From Phytohabitans flavus (GTDB lineage: Bacteria > Actinomycetota > Actinomycetes > Mycobacteriales > Micromonosporaceae), in NCBI RefSeq assembly GCF_011764545.1, contig NZ_AP022870.1, forward strand, positions 721,001 to 785,000: a DNA stretch of 64,000 nucleotides, given 5' to 3'. The notes beneath the pieces were generated by a model. It saw only the letters and a list, made by a program, of their open reading frames with translations, had not been told where the DNA came from and searched no databases. Positions within the stretch are counted from its first letter, which is position 1. Each line of letters opens with the position of its first letter. A program made the translations under genes and the position numbers. Positions 27,606 to 41,178 of the stretch are shown here, piece after piece.

Positions 27606-28623
27606 AGTCCTGGTTACCGGTTCGGCCGGGTTCATCGGTGGTTACGTGGTGGAGGAGTTGCTTCGCCGTGGCCATGAGGTGGTCGGGTTGGACAACTTTT
27701 CGAAGTACGGGCCGGTGACGCACAGCTACGACGACAATCCGGGGTACCGGTTCGTCGAGGGTGATGCCCGGGACACCGCGTTGGTGACCGAGTTGGCCGC
27801 GGACTGTGATCATTTCATCGCGGGTGCGGCGATGATCGGTGGCATCTCCTACTTCCACGCCTACGCCTACGACCTGCTGGCCACGAATGAGCGGATCATG
27901 GCCGCGTCGTGTGACGCCGCGATCGCCGCGCACCGGGACGGCCGGCTGTCGAAGGTGACGTACATGTCGTCGTCGATGGTGTTCGAGTCGACCACGCACT
28001 GGCCCTCCGCGGAGGGTGATGAGCGGTCGGTGCCGCCGCCGTTGTCGTCGTACGGGTTTCAGAAGTTGGCGGTGGAGTACTACGCGCGGGCGGCGTGGGA
28101 GCAGTACAAGTTGCCGTACACGATCGTGCGGCCGTTCAACTGTGTCGGCGTCGGTGAGGGCCGCGCGTTGGGTGAGGCCGAGGTGTTGTCGGGGAATGTG
28201 AAGCTGGCGATGTCGCACGTGGTCCCGGACCTGGTGCAGAAGATCGTCAAGGGGCAGGACCCGTTGCACATCCTGGGTGAGGGCAACCAGGTGCGGCACT
28301 ACACCTACGGTGCTGACCTGGCGGCGGGGATCGTGGTCGCGATGGAGCACCCGGCGGCGGTGAACGACGACTTCAACCTCTCGACCGCGGAGTCGACCAC
28401 GGTGCTGGAGTTGGCCGAGGTGATCTGGCGGAAGATCAAGGGCCCGGACGTGCCGTTCCGGTACGTGTCGGACGACCCGTTCGAGTACGACGTGCAAAAG
28501 CGGGTCCCGGACGTGACCAAAGCCAAGCAGGTGCTCGGCTTCGAGGCCACCACCAGCCTCGACACGATGCTCGACGAGGTCATCCCCTGGGTCACCCAGG
28601 CCGTACACGACGGACGGCTCTGA
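27598..28623 (+). CDS. NAD-dependent sugar epimerase/dehydratase (SDR family)
   Basis: 341 residues. N-terminal Rossmann VLVTGSAGFIGGYVVEELL (GxxGxxG), catalytic Ser region MSSSMVFEST and the YGFQKLAVEYYARAAWEQY segment with YxxxK. Substrate side: IVRPFNCVGVGEGRALGE and RHYTYGADLAAGI. Works with the dehydrogenase and glycosyltransferase just upstream in making or modifying a surface sugar; the actual sugar is not determinable. GTG start with AAAGGAGAGC upstream. Most of the gene (27600-28480) shows G/T-ending codons (ttg, tcg, ggt, gcg), atypical here, and returns to C-ending codons for the last 45. Confidence 0.88.
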   Translation: MAKVLVTGSAGFIGGYVVEELLRRGHEVVGLDNFSKYGPVTHSYDDNPGYRFVEGDARDTALVTELAADCDHFIAGAAMIGGISYFHAYAYDLLATNERIMAASCDAAIAAHRDGRLSKVTYMSSSMVFESTTHWPSAEGDERSVPPPLSSYGFQKLAVEYYARAAWEQYKLPYTIVRPFNCVGVGEGRALGEAEVLSGNVKLAMSHVVPDLVQKIVKGQDPLHILGEGNQVRHYTYGADLAAGIVVAMEHPAAVNDDFNLSTAESTTVLELAEVIWRKIKGPDVPFRYVSDDPFEYDVQKRVPDVTKAKQVLGFEATTSLDTMLDEVIPWVTQAVHDGRL

Positions 28624-28649
28624 CTCGGCTGTCCCGCTGAGCACGCACT

Positions 28650-28677
28650 GGCCGCCCGCTGTGAAAGGCGGGCGGCC
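28650..28677. terminator. Hairpin between the convergent epimerase and SRPBCC genes
   Basis: Perfect 10-bp stem GGCCGCCCGC (28650-28659) and GCGGGCGGCC (28668-28677) with an 8-base loop, in the 62-base gap between converging stops. Likely bidirectional. Confidence 0.75.
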
Positions 28678-28685
28678 TGACGCGT

Positions 28686-29165
28686 TCAGGCGTGCATGGA
28701 CTTGCCGGTCTCCAGCAGGGTCTTGAGGTCGCTGAGCACCTCGGCCCAACCGCCACCCGCACCCTCGATAGACCCCGCCGTCTGCGCGGCGGTCTGCGGC
28801 GCCCCATCCAACGCGTGCGTCACGGTGAGTGACGACACTCCGCCCTGTCCCTCGCGGATCTCGTACGTCAGTCGGGTCGCCGGCTCGTCCAGCCAGGTCG
28901 CCCGCCACGTCTGCACAAGCTTGTGCGGCGGGTCGGCCTCGATCACCTCGCCGTCGACCACGATCTCCGGCATGCCGCCCGCCTGCATCTCCTCGTTGGC
29001 CCGGTTGCGGAACGCGCCGCCCGGCCGCAGGTCGAACTCGACGAAGCCCTGATACCCGTACTTGTTCGTCCACTCGGGCTGGGTGATCGCGTCCCAGATC
29101 GCCTGCGGGGTCGCCTTGATGTAGACCCGGTAGACCTGCGTGGTCGTGCTCGTCATGGTGCTCAC
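28686..29165 (-). CDS. SRPBCC (START/AHSA1) family protein
   Basis: 159 residues with the AHSA1-like hydrophobic ligand fold: VYRVYIKATPQAIWDAITQP, EFDLRPGGAFRNR, MPEIVVDGEVIEADPPHKLVQTWRATW and a late amphipathic helix GGGWAEVLSDLKTLLETGKSM. The start overlaps the upstream ArsR gene stop (GTGA); an ATG nine bases inside is the alternative. ArsR-SRPBCC pairs are very common in actinomycetes; the ligand is generally unknown. Expressed from the ArsR promoter. Confidence 0.85.
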   Translation of the reverse strand: MSTMTSTTTQVYRVYIKATPQAIWDAITQPEWTNKYGYQGFVEFDLRPGGAFRNRANEEMQAGGMPEIVVDGEVIEADPPHKLVQTWRATWLDEPATRLTYEIREGQGGVSSLTVTHALDGAPQTAAQTAGSIEGAGGGWAEVLSDLKTLLETGKSMHA

Positions 29166-29482
29166 GGTCCCTCTTCCAGCTCGCGTTTCAGGTCCAGTAG
29201 CGCCGCCGTGCGGTGCTCCGTGTACTTGTCGATCCACCGGTCGTGGATCTGGCGGATCGGCACCGGGTTGAGAAAGTGCAGCTTTTCCCGGCCCTGGCGG
29301 CGCGTGATCACGAGGCCCGCTTCCTCCAGCACGCGCAGGTGTTTCATCACGCCGAAGCGGGTCATCGCCAGCTCCGACTCGAGCCCCGTCAGAGTCCGCC
29401 CGTCCACCATGAAGAGCAGGTCGAGCAGGAAGCGCCGAGTCGGATCGGCGAGCGCCTTGAACACCAGGTCGTCGTCGATCAC
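29162..29482 (-). CDS. ArsR-family transcriptional regulator
   Basis: 106-residue winged helix: MIDDDLVFKALADPTRRFLLDLL, recognition region LTGLESELAMTRFGVMKHLRVLEEAGLV and wing RRQGREKLHFLNPVPI. No cysteine pairs of metal sensors are present, so it is of the non-metal type usually paired with SRPBCC proteins. It lies only about eight bases from its -10 region, so its mRNA is nearly leaderless. An operator overlaps the promoter, implying autorepression. Confidence 0.88.
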   Translation of the reverse strand: MIDDDLVFKALADPTRRFLLDLLFMVDGRTLTGLESELAMTRFGVMKHLRVLEEAGLVITRRQGREKLHFLNPVPIRQIHDRWIDKYTEHRTAALLDLKRELEEGP

Positions 29483-29489
29483 AACGCAA

Positions 29490-29518
29490 AGTTACGTGAC
29501 CCATTGGTCACATGTCAA
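29490..29518 (-). promoter_or_regulatory. Promoter with ArsR-type operator in the spacer
   Basis: On the minus strand TTGACA (29518-29513) and GTAACT (29495-29490) are 17 bases apart. Inside the spacer is a perfect dyad GTGACC-CATT-GGTCAC (plus strand 29496-29511). The regulator gene starts eight bases further on. Repressor binding would block polymerase directly. Confidence 0.65.
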
Positions 29519-29615
29519 GGGTGCCGTACCTTGGCTACCGCTGGGAGCGCGACCGCGCGGCTAGGTGGCCGCCGGGTGAAGGGGACGTGATCACTATTCG
29601 GCGGACCGCATGACC

Positions 29616-29662
29616 TTGCAGGGACCGATGGCAATCTGATACCGTACTCTGCATAGACATGC
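29616..29662 (+). promoter_or_regulatory. Candidate argC promoter and ARG box
   Basis: TTGCAG (29616-29621) and TACCGT (29640-29645) are 18 bases apart. Just downstream is a perfect dyad GCAT-AGAC-ATGC (29651-29662), the sort of TGCAT-containing element bound by ArgR in actinomycetes, next to the GGAGG of argC. ArgR is encoded later in the operon, so the loop would be autoregulatory. Confidence 0.45.
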
Positions 29663-29672
29663 GGAGGTGAAC

Positions 29673-30674
29673 ATGGGGATCCGGGTCGCCGTGGCGGGGG
29701 CGAGCGGCTACGCCGGTGGCGAGCTGCTGCGCCTGATCGCCGCACATCCGGAGCTGGACCTGGTCGCCGCGACCGCGCACAGCCAGGCGGGCGCGCCGCT
29801 CGCCGTGGTGCACCCGCACCTGACCGGCCTCGACATCACGCTCGGGGCGACCGGCCCGGAGTCGCTCGCGGACGCCGACCTGGTCTTCCTTGCGCTCCCG
29901 CATGGCGAGTCGGGTGCGCTCGCCGCTGCCCTCCCCGGTGGCGTGAAGGTGGTCGACCTCGGGGCCGACCACCGCCTACGCGACCCTGACGCCTGGGTCC
30001 GCTACTACGGCGGCGAGCACGCCGGCCCGTGGACGTATGGGCTGCCTGAGCTGCCTGGGCAGAAGGGCGAGATCTCGATCGCGACCCGGGTGGCCGCGCC
30101 CGGGTGCTACGCGACGGCCATCTCGCTGGCGCTGGCCCCGCTGATCACGGCCGGCGCGGTCTCGCCCGACGACGTCGTGGCGGTGGCCGCCTCGGGCACG
30201 TCCGGCGCGGGCCGGGGAGCCAAGGCGCACCTGCTCGGCAGCGAGGTGATGGGCGACCTCTCGCCGTACAAGGTGGGCCGGCACCAGCACGTCCCGGAGA
30301 TCAAGCAGGCGAGCGGCGCGCGGAGCCTGTCGCTTACGCCGGTGCTCGCGCCCATGCCGCGGGGCATCCTGGCCACCGTGACCGCCCTGCCGCAGGGCCC
30401 CGCCGACGCCCGCCAGGTGCTCGCGGAGGCGTATGCGGATGCCCCCTTCGTGCACGTGCTCCCCGAGGGGGCCTGGCCGCACACGGCCGCGACGCTCGGG
30501 TCCAACGCATGCCACCTCCAGGCGACCACCGACATCGACTCCGGACGGGTGATCGTGATCAGCGCGATCGACAACCTCGGCAAGGGCGCCGCCGCCCAGG
30601 GCGTGCAGTGCGCCAACCTGATGCTCGGCCTCCCCGAGACGATGGGTCTCCCGATGCACGGGGTGGCCCCGTGA
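29673..30674 (+). CDS. argC: N-acetyl-gamma-glutamyl-phosphate reductase
   Basis: 333 residues. NADPH fold [26 protein letters not shown], catalytic Cys in [18 protein letters not shown], then [11 protein letters not shown] and [15 protein letters not shown]. Reduces N-acetylglutamyl phosphate to the semialdehyde. ATG 29673 chosen because GGAGG sits eight bases upstream; a GTG six bases earlier is less likely. First of argC-J-B-D-F-R-G-H, each coupled by short overlaps up to argR. Confidence 0.96.
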   Translation: MGIRVAVAGASGYAGGELLRLIAAHPELDLVAATAHSQAGAPLAVVHPHLTGLDITLGATGPESLADADLVFLALPHGESGALAAALPGGVKVVDLGADHRLRDPDAWVRYYGGEHAGPWTYGLPELPGQKGEISIATRVAAPGCYATAISLALAPLITAGAVSPDDVVAVAASGTSGAGRGAKAHLLGSEVMGDLSPYKVGRHQHVPEIKQASGARSLSLTPVLAPMPRGILATVTALPQGPADARQVLAEAYADAPFVHVLPEGAWPHTAATLGSNACHLQATTDIDSGRVIVISAIDNLGKGAAAQGVQCANLMLGLPETMGLPMHGVAP

Positions 30675-31870
30675 GCGCCGCGGTGGGGGCCGGCGCCGAC
30701 AAGCAGAGCGCGGACGAGCAGGGCGTCACCGGCCCGAAGGGCTTTCGGGCCGCGGGCGTCGCCGCCGGGCTCAAGACGAGCGGGCTCGACGTGGCCCTCG
30801 TCGTCAACGACGGGCCACGGGCGGCCGCCGCCGGCGTCTTCACCGCCAACCGGGTCAAGGCCGCGCCCGTGCTCTGGAGCCAGCAGGTGCTCCGCGCCGG
30901 CCAGGTCCGCGCCGTCGTGCTCAACTCCGGCGGGGCGAATGCGTGCACCGGCCCGAAGGGCTTCCAGGACACCCACGCCACGGCCGAGCACGTCGCCGCG
31001 GCCCTCGGCGGGATCGGCGCGGGCGACGTCGCGGTCTGCTCGACCGGCCTGATCGGCGAGCTGCTGCCGATGCAAAAGCTGCTCCTCGGGGTCGACGCCG
31101 CCGCGAGCGCGCTGGTCGCCGACGGCGGCCCGGCCGCGGCCGAGGCGATCATGACCACCGACACCCGGCCGAAGACCGTGGTGGTGGGCAAGGACGGCTG
31201 GAGCGTCGGCGGCATGGCCAAGGGCGCCGGCATGCTCGCCCCGGGCATGGCCACGATGCTCAGCGTGCTCACCACCGACGCGGTCGCCGAGCCGGCGGTG
31301 CTCGACGCGGCGCTGCGCGCGGCTACCCGGGTCTCGTTCGACCGGATCGACTCCGACGGTTGCATGTCCACCAACGACACCGTGCTGCTGCTGGCCAGCG
31401 GCGCCTCGGGTGTCGAGCCGACCGCCGAGGAGCTGGCCGCCGCGATCACCGCCGCCTGCCACGACCTGGCCCAGCAGCTGCTCGCCGACGCCGAGGGCGC
31501 CACCAAGGAGGCCGCCATCGAGGTCGTCGGCGCGGCCAGCGAGGACGACGCGGTCGAGGTGGGCCGCGCGGTCGCCCGCAACAACCTGGTCAAGACCGCG
31601 CTCTTCGGCAACGACCCCAACTGGGGCCGCATCCTCGCCGCGGTCGGCACCACCGCCGCCGCCTTCGAGCCGGACGCGCTCGACGTCTCGGTCAACGGTG
31701 TGTGGGTGTGCAAGGGCGGCGCGGCCGCCGAGGACCGCTCCTCGGTGGACCTGTCCGGCCGGGCCGTGACGATCCGGATCGACCTGCACGCCGGCACCGA
31801 CGAGGCCACCATCTGGACCAACGACCTCTCCCATGGGTACGTGCACGAGAACTCGGCCTACTCCACATGA
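30671..31870 (+). CDS. argJ: Bifunctional ornithine acetyltransferase / N-acetylglutamate synthase
   Basis: 399 residues. Recycles the acetyl group from N-acetylornithine to glutamate. Self-cleavage site is in [14 protein letters not shown] with the nucleophilic Thr of the ATML stretch; N-terminal start region [18 protein letters not shown], and the C-terminal half has [22 protein letters not shown] start overlaps the argC stop and its own stop overlaps argB (ATGA). Frame intact. Confidence 0.95.
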   Translation: MSAAVGAGADKQSADEQGVTGPKGFRAAGVAAGLKTSGLDVALVVNDGPRAAAAGVFTANRVKAAPVLWSQQVLRAGQVRAVVLNSGGANACTGPKGFQDTHATAEHVAAALGGIGAGDVAVCSTGLIGELLPMQKLLLGVDAAASALVADGGPAAAEAIMTTDTRPKTVVVGKDGWSVGGMAKGAGMLAPGMATMLSVLTTDAVAEPAVLDAALRAATRVSFDRIDSDGCMSTNDTVLLLASGASGVEPTAEELAAAITAACHDLAQQLLADAEGATKEAAIEVVGAASEDDAVEVGRAVARNNLVKTALFGNDPNWGRILAAVGTTAAAFEPDALDVSVNGVWVCKGGAAAEDRSSVDLSGRAVTIRIDLHAGTDEATIWTNDLSHGYVHENSAYST

Positions 31871-32752
31871 CAGACACGCTGCTCAGCGCCCAGGAGAAAG
31901 CGGCCACCCTCATCGAGGCGCTGCCGTGGCTGGCCCGTTTCCACGGTGCCACGGTCGTGGTGAAGTACGGCGGCAACGCGATGATCGAACCCGAGCTGAA
32001 GAAGGCGTTCGCGGCCGACATGGTCTTCCTGCGGTACGCCGGGCTCAAGCCGGTCGTCGTGCACGGCGGCGGCCCGCAGATCTCGTCGATGCTCAACAGG
32101 CTCGGGATCGAGAGCGAGTTTCGCGGCGGCCTGCGGGTCACCACGCCCGAGGCGATGGACGTCGTGCGGATGGTGCTCGTCGGCCAGGTGGGTCGCGAGC
32201 TTGTCGGGCTCATCAACGAGTACGGCCCGTTCGCCGTCGGGCTGTCCGGTGAGGACGCCCGCCTCTTCACCGCCGTGCGGCGTCCGGCCTATGTGGACGG
32301 GCTGCCGGTCGACGTGGGGCAGGTGGGCGACGTCGAGCACGTCAACCTCCCCGCGGTGACCGACCTCATCGCCGCTGGCCGGATACCGGTCATCTCCTCG
32401 GTCGCGCCGGACGCCGAGGGTGTCCTGCACAACCTCAACGCCGACACCGCCGCGTCCGCTCTCGCGGTGGCCCTCGGCGCCCGCAAGCTCGTCGTGCTCA
32501 CCGACGTCGCCGGCCTCTACACCGACTGGCCGGACACGACGAGCCTCGTCCGGCAGATCACCACGCTCGACCTCGCGGCGCTGCTGCCGCGGCTGGAGTC
32601 CGGCATGGTGCCCAAGATGGAAGCGTGCCTGCGGGCGGTCGAGGGCGGCGTGCCGGCCGCGCACGTCGTCGACGGGCGGATGGCGCACTCCATCCTGCTT
32701 GAGGTCTTCACCTCGGAAGGGTTCGGGACGATGGTCATTCCTGGGAGGGGTC

Positions 32753-32756
<4 letters not shown>
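31867..32756 (+). CDS. argB: Acetylglutamate kinase, one-base frameshift at its last codons
   Basis: About 296 residues. Amino-acid-kinase fold with [47 protein letters not shown] and the ATP-binding LTDVAGLY. The frame fails only at the very end: after GTMVIPG one G is missing from the run at 32743-32745. With it restored the protein ends PGEGS with TGA at 32754, overlapping the argD GTG (GTGA) like the other genes of this operon. As sequenced it reads through out of frame across argD. Confidence 0.94.
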
Positions 32757-35375
<2,619 letters not shown>

Positions 35376-35384
35376 GGAGATCTC

Positions 35385-38068
<2,684 letters not shown>

Positions 38069-38663
38069 GGTTCTTGAAAGATCTGCTCGCCGGCCCGGTG
38101 CTGCCGGCGGCGCGCGGCCTGCTGGGGTGCGAGATCTCCGCGGGCGGCGTCACCGTCCGCATCACCGAGGTCGAGGCCTACGCGGGTACCGCCGGTGACC
38201 CCGCCTCGCACGCCCACCGCGGCCGGACTCCGCGCAACGCCATCATGTTCGGCCCGGCGGGCTTCCTCTACGTGTACTTCACGTACGGCATGCACTGGTG
38301 CGCCAACGTGGTGACCGGCGTCGAGGGCGAGGCGTCCGCGGTGCTGTTGCGGGCCGGCCAGGTGGTCTCGGGTCTGGACCTGGCGATCGCGCGCCGCCGT
38401 TCCACAGTGGAGCGCGACCTGGCCCGCGGCCCGGCCCGGCTCTGCCAGGCGCTCGGCATCGACGGCACGGCGTACGGCGCCGACCTGCTCGCCCCGGACG
38501 CCCCGGTGCGCCTGCGCCTGCCGTCGACCCCGGTGCTGGAGTCACGGATCGCGGCGGGCCCGAGGGTCGGCGTGACCGGCGCGCACGACCTCGAGTGGCG
38601 CTTCTGGATCGCCGACGACCCGACGGTCAGCGTGTACCGCCGGCACGTGCCCCGCAAGCGTGC

Positions 38664-39218
38664 TCAGTAGAACCGCTCGATCGTCACGGGAATCAGCCCG
38701 CTGCGCCGCATGGCCGAGCGCACCGCGCGCAGCTCGGGCCCTATCTTGCTGTCGTCGGGCGCCGCGATGTCGACGCACCAGGCCATCCCGTTGCCGATCC
38801 GCCGCAGCTGGGGGTGCGCGCCGGCGTCGGTCGGCTCGCCGGCGAAGAGGATGCGGTAGTACGGCGTGTCGGTCAGCCCGAGCCGCAGCGGCGGCGCCGT
38901 GTTCAGCTGCTGGTAGTCCCTTAGCTGCCGCCGTAGCTCACCCTCGCCCGGCAGTTCGCCCCCGCCGAGCACCCGGAAGGCCTCCGCGGCTCCGAACCGC
39001 GTCGCGTACGCCACCCGCGCCCGCAGGTCCGCGTCCGAGCGCATCCGCAGGCTGAGCGACGGCCCCCAACCGTCGGCGGTCCAGGTGGCGCTGGCCAGCC
39101 CCACCGCAGTGTGGTCGCCGGCCAGGACGAACTCCTCGACCACGACGGCCGCCGCCCGGCCGCCGCCCTCCATGACGACGTAGTAGTCGAGGTCGGCCAC
39201 GGTCACGATCTCGCCCAT
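38664..39218 (-). CDS. Conserved hypothetical protein
   Basis: 184 residues starting [20 protein letters not shown]; the frame extends 15 codons upstream but no ribosome-binding site favours that. Soluble, with no signal peptide or membrane helix. Visible features are a hydrophobic [20 protein letters not shown] stretch, [20 protein letters not shown] and the end [21 protein letters not shown] do not recognise the family. It converges on the glycosylase gene. Confidence 0.6.
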   Translation of the reverse strand: MGEIVTVADLDYYVVMEGGGRAAAVVVEEFVLAGDHTAVGLASATWTADGWGPSLSLRMRSDADLRARVAYATRFGAAEAFRVLGGGELPGEGELRRQLRDYQQLNTAPPLRLGLTDTPYYRILFAGEPTDAGAHPQLRRIGNGMAWCVDIAAPDDSKIGPELRAVRSAMRRSGLIPVTIERFY

Positions 39219-39316
39219 CGCTTCAGTCTGCGGCCATACCCGCCCGGGGGACGGCACCGCCACGCGGGGTACGGTTGACCTTCCAAAGATCGGCCGCGAC
39301 CTCGGCGGAGGCGACG

Positions 39317-39538
39317 ATGAGCAGCAGCGTGACGGTCGCCCTGATCACGGCGGTGGCGATCCTGAGCGCCGTTGTCTGGTTCGACCGGCGCCTGCTGGCC
39401 GACCTCGCCCAGACCAGCGACCGCAACCTACGCCACTTCAACCGCGGCACGTGGGCCCTGATCATCGTCGTCTCGTTCCCGATCGGCCCGATGCTGTACC
39501 TGCTGTACGCGAAGGGCGGCCCAGGCCGCTACAGCTAG
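39317..39538 (+). CDS. Small membrane protein with PLDc_N-like (phospholipase D nuclease N-terminal) domain
   Basis: 73 residues with two membrane helices, about 3-24 (SVTVALITAVAILSAVVWF) and about 46-66 (TWALIIVVSFPIGPMLYLLY). The W..D/R..P.GP..Y.. layout fits PLDc_N two-helix proteins. GGAGGCGACG lies just upstream of the ATG; the frame also extends upstream without support. Function unknown. Last gene before the repeat-rich block. Confidence 0.6.
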   Translation: MSSSVTVALITAVAILSAVVWFDRRLLADLAQTSDRNLRHFNRGTWALIIVVSFPIGPMLYLLYAKGGPGRYS

Positions 39539-39575
39539 GCCAGCTTCGAGTGCCGCACCCGGACGCTATCCGGCA

Positions 39576-39623
39576 GATCGTGGTATTTAGCTGTGGTTAT
39601 AGCGACAGCTAAATACCACGATC
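39576..39623. repeat. Perfect inverted repeat with 19-bp arms
   Basis: Left arm 39576-39594 (GATCGTGGTATTTAGCTGT) and right arm 39605-39623 are exact reverse complements around a 10-base loop. The arms are far more AT-rich than the surroundings. It lies 37 bases after the PLDc_N gene and could end its transcript, but the length and perfection suggest a mobile or structural element. Confidence 0.8.
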
Positions 39624-39689
39624 GCTGGTGTGCTCCGAATGGCATGCGGACAAACCAGCTAAAGCGCCCAACCCGACGTGCCGCTGTGG

Positions 39690-39768
39690 CCAAGCACGAG
39701 AGATCTAGTCGACTTCCTGTCGTCCTGACGGCAGAAAGTCGACTAGATCCAGATCTCTCGGGCTTGGT
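39690..39768. repeat. Nested imperfect inverted repeat with a perfect 14-bp core
   Basis: GATCTAGTCGACTT (39702-39715) pairs exactly with 39736-39749. Outside it CGAGAGATCT (39697-39706) pairs with AGATCTCTCG (39751-39760) across a 3-base slip, and CCAAGC pairs with the later GCTTGG. The centre CTGTCGTC/GACGGCAG can also pair. Altogether a hairpin of some 30 bp. Confidence 0.75.
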
Positions 39769-39852
39769 GCTCCTTGATCGGTGCGTGCTCCGATCCCGTC
39801 GCACTGATCAGAGCGATGGTCGTGGATGGTCGCCCTGTCGGACGGGGCGTGG

Positions 39853-39958
39853 CCTTGATCGGTGGGTGCTCTGGCCGTCCGTGGCGATTCATTGCCCTGG
39901 GCGGGCAATTTTTCGCCACGGACGTGGCGCGAAACGGCGCTGCTCGCCTCGATCAAGG
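39853..39958. repeat. Three-level nested inverted repeat
   Basis: Outer CCTTGATC (39853-39860) with GATCAAGG (39951-39958), middle CGTCCGTGGCGA (39876-39887) with TCGCCACGGACG (39913-39924), inner ATTGCC (39891-39896) with GGCAAT (39904-39909). No coding frame explains it. Confidence 0.7.
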
Positions 39959-40018
39959 AAATCCGTCCATCGGCAATGAATCGGCGTCCTGGCGTGAAGG
40001 TCGATCCCGTCAACGCGG

Positions 40019-40045
40019 GGGTCTGGGGCCGGAGGCCCCAGACCC
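40019..40045. repeat. Perfect GC-rich hairpin
   Basis: GGGTCTGGGGCC (40019-40030) and GGCCCCAGACCC (40034-40045) with a 3-base loop. A further CAGACCCC follows. It lies in the same gene-free block as the other three inverted repeats. Confidence 0.75.
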
Positions 40046-40224
40046 AGACCCCGAAAGGCCGTCGAGGTCTGGTCAACCGCGAGTCCGCCGTGGTCTGGCC
40101 CCCACCCTCCTGGATGGCGTCCGGCAACGGACGGTGAGCGTTCAAGATCCAGTCGGGGCTCCGCGCGTCCGCAGGGCCAAGCTGCCTGTCGGCCAGGTCG
40201 GCCAGGTCGGGTTGTGGGACGCGG

Positions 40225-40284
40225 AGGGTGAGGCCGCGGGAGCAGCGGTCCGGACCACCGCGGACGTCGCGGTAGCTCAAATCT
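40225..40284 (-). repeat. Dispersed 60-base repeat, copy 2
   Basis: Same 60 bases as 8152-8211 with two differences. Here the centre is a perfect palindrome, GGTCCGGACC, between CCGCGG boxes. It ends the string of hairpins in the gap, just as copy 1 ends the hairpin string at 7.7-8.1 kb. Confidence 0.7.
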
Positions 40285-40696
40285 TTCACCAGGCAATGAG
40301 CGCGTACCCTCCCGGATCGTATGGGGTGGGCTAGCATCCTAGGATGCGCTAGCGGGTGTGACTGTGCGTGCGTCGAACGCCCGGTCCTTGCCGGAATCGG
40401 CGTCCGATCTAGCGGGGCAGGAGCCCGGCGGCCTGGATCGACGACGCCCTGACGCCGGAGGCCCGCGCATGGGCCGGGGGCCGCGACGCCCCGACCCTCC
40501 TGGCCGACGTCGACCCGGCGTTCGGCCTCACCCGTCCGGCGGGTCGACCACTCGCTGGCCTGGGCCGGGCGTTGGCCGGCGTAGTCGGCGACCGCCGGCA
40601 CCTTCTCGCGTGGGTCGAAGGTGCCGGCGGAAGCCGGTGCGATCAGCCGGGTGGCCTCGTCGCCCCAGTCGGTGGCCCGAGCGGGGGTGGCATGGG
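40285..40696. other. Gene-free stretch beyond the cupin gene, perhaps holding gene remnants
   Basis: No intact gene. A protein-like run AAWIDDALTPEARAWAGG followed by RDAPTLLADVDPAFG reads on the plus strand at about 40431-40540 but has a stop immediately before it and no start. On the minus strand DWGDEATRLIAPASAG and FDPREKVPAVADYAG read at about 40580-40680. They may be decayed genes at the edge of the cluster; I cannot name them. Confidence 0.3.
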
Positions 40697-41178
40697 TTAG
40701 AGCCAGTAGTTGTCGTGTTCGAGGTAGAAGGCGGCCCGTTCCTCGTCGGACTTGCTGGCGAGGTCGAGCAGGCCCTCGAAGTACCGCTCGCGTGGCGCGC
40801 CCGGCGCGAAGTGCAGCAGCATCGATGCCGGCTGGCCGGACTCGTTGCGGAATCCGTGTACGCCCCCGCAGGCACGTGCACGAAGTCGCCCGGGGTGCAG
40901 TCGATCCACTTGGTGCCGTCGTAGATGCGGATCGTGCCGGTGAGGATGTAGAACGACTCGGAGATGGTCCGGTGGAAGTGGGGGTCCGGGCCGCTCGGCG
41001 CAGGGCCCATCTCCCAGCGGTACATGCCGTACTGCCCGCCGGTCGAGGCGTGCGTCGCCAGGTAGTGGACGGTGTTGCCGGTCTTCGGGTAGGTCAGCTC
41101 GGGCTCGTGGCCGTTCGGACGGTAGCTGGCGGTGATTTCTCCGTCCTCGCCCGTGTACAACGTGGGTGGATAGCTCAT
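40697..41178 (-). CDS. Cupin-domain protein, one-base frameshift near 40865
   Basis: About 160 residues when one C/G of the run 40863-40867 is restored. Cupin motif 1 is in GPDPHFHRTISESFYILTG (H-x-H, E) and motif 2 in GDFVHVPAGGVHGFRNESGQ. The C-terminal tail is DEERAAFYLEHDNYWL. Such small single cupins act as metal-dependent oxygenases, isomerases or cyclases in natural-product pathways. Its ATG overlaps the stop of the upstream methyltransferase fusion (ATGA). Last gene of the minus-strand operon. Confidence 0.82.

Noticed and set aside
39576..39768. Insertion sequence
   Set aside because: Long inverted repeats exist but no transposase or target duplication can be seen between or beside them.
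39576..40284. CRISPR array
   Set aside because: The repeats are inverted, unequal and not regularly spaced; no cas genes are present.
39593..40334. Several 90-190-residue frames in the repeat-rich gap
   Set aside because: They run through inverted repeats, have no ribosome-binding sites or recognisable motifs, and overlap each other.
40431..40680. Protein-like stretches between the repeats and the cupin gene
   Set aside because: No start codons or ribosome-binding sites and early stops; kept only as possible remnants.
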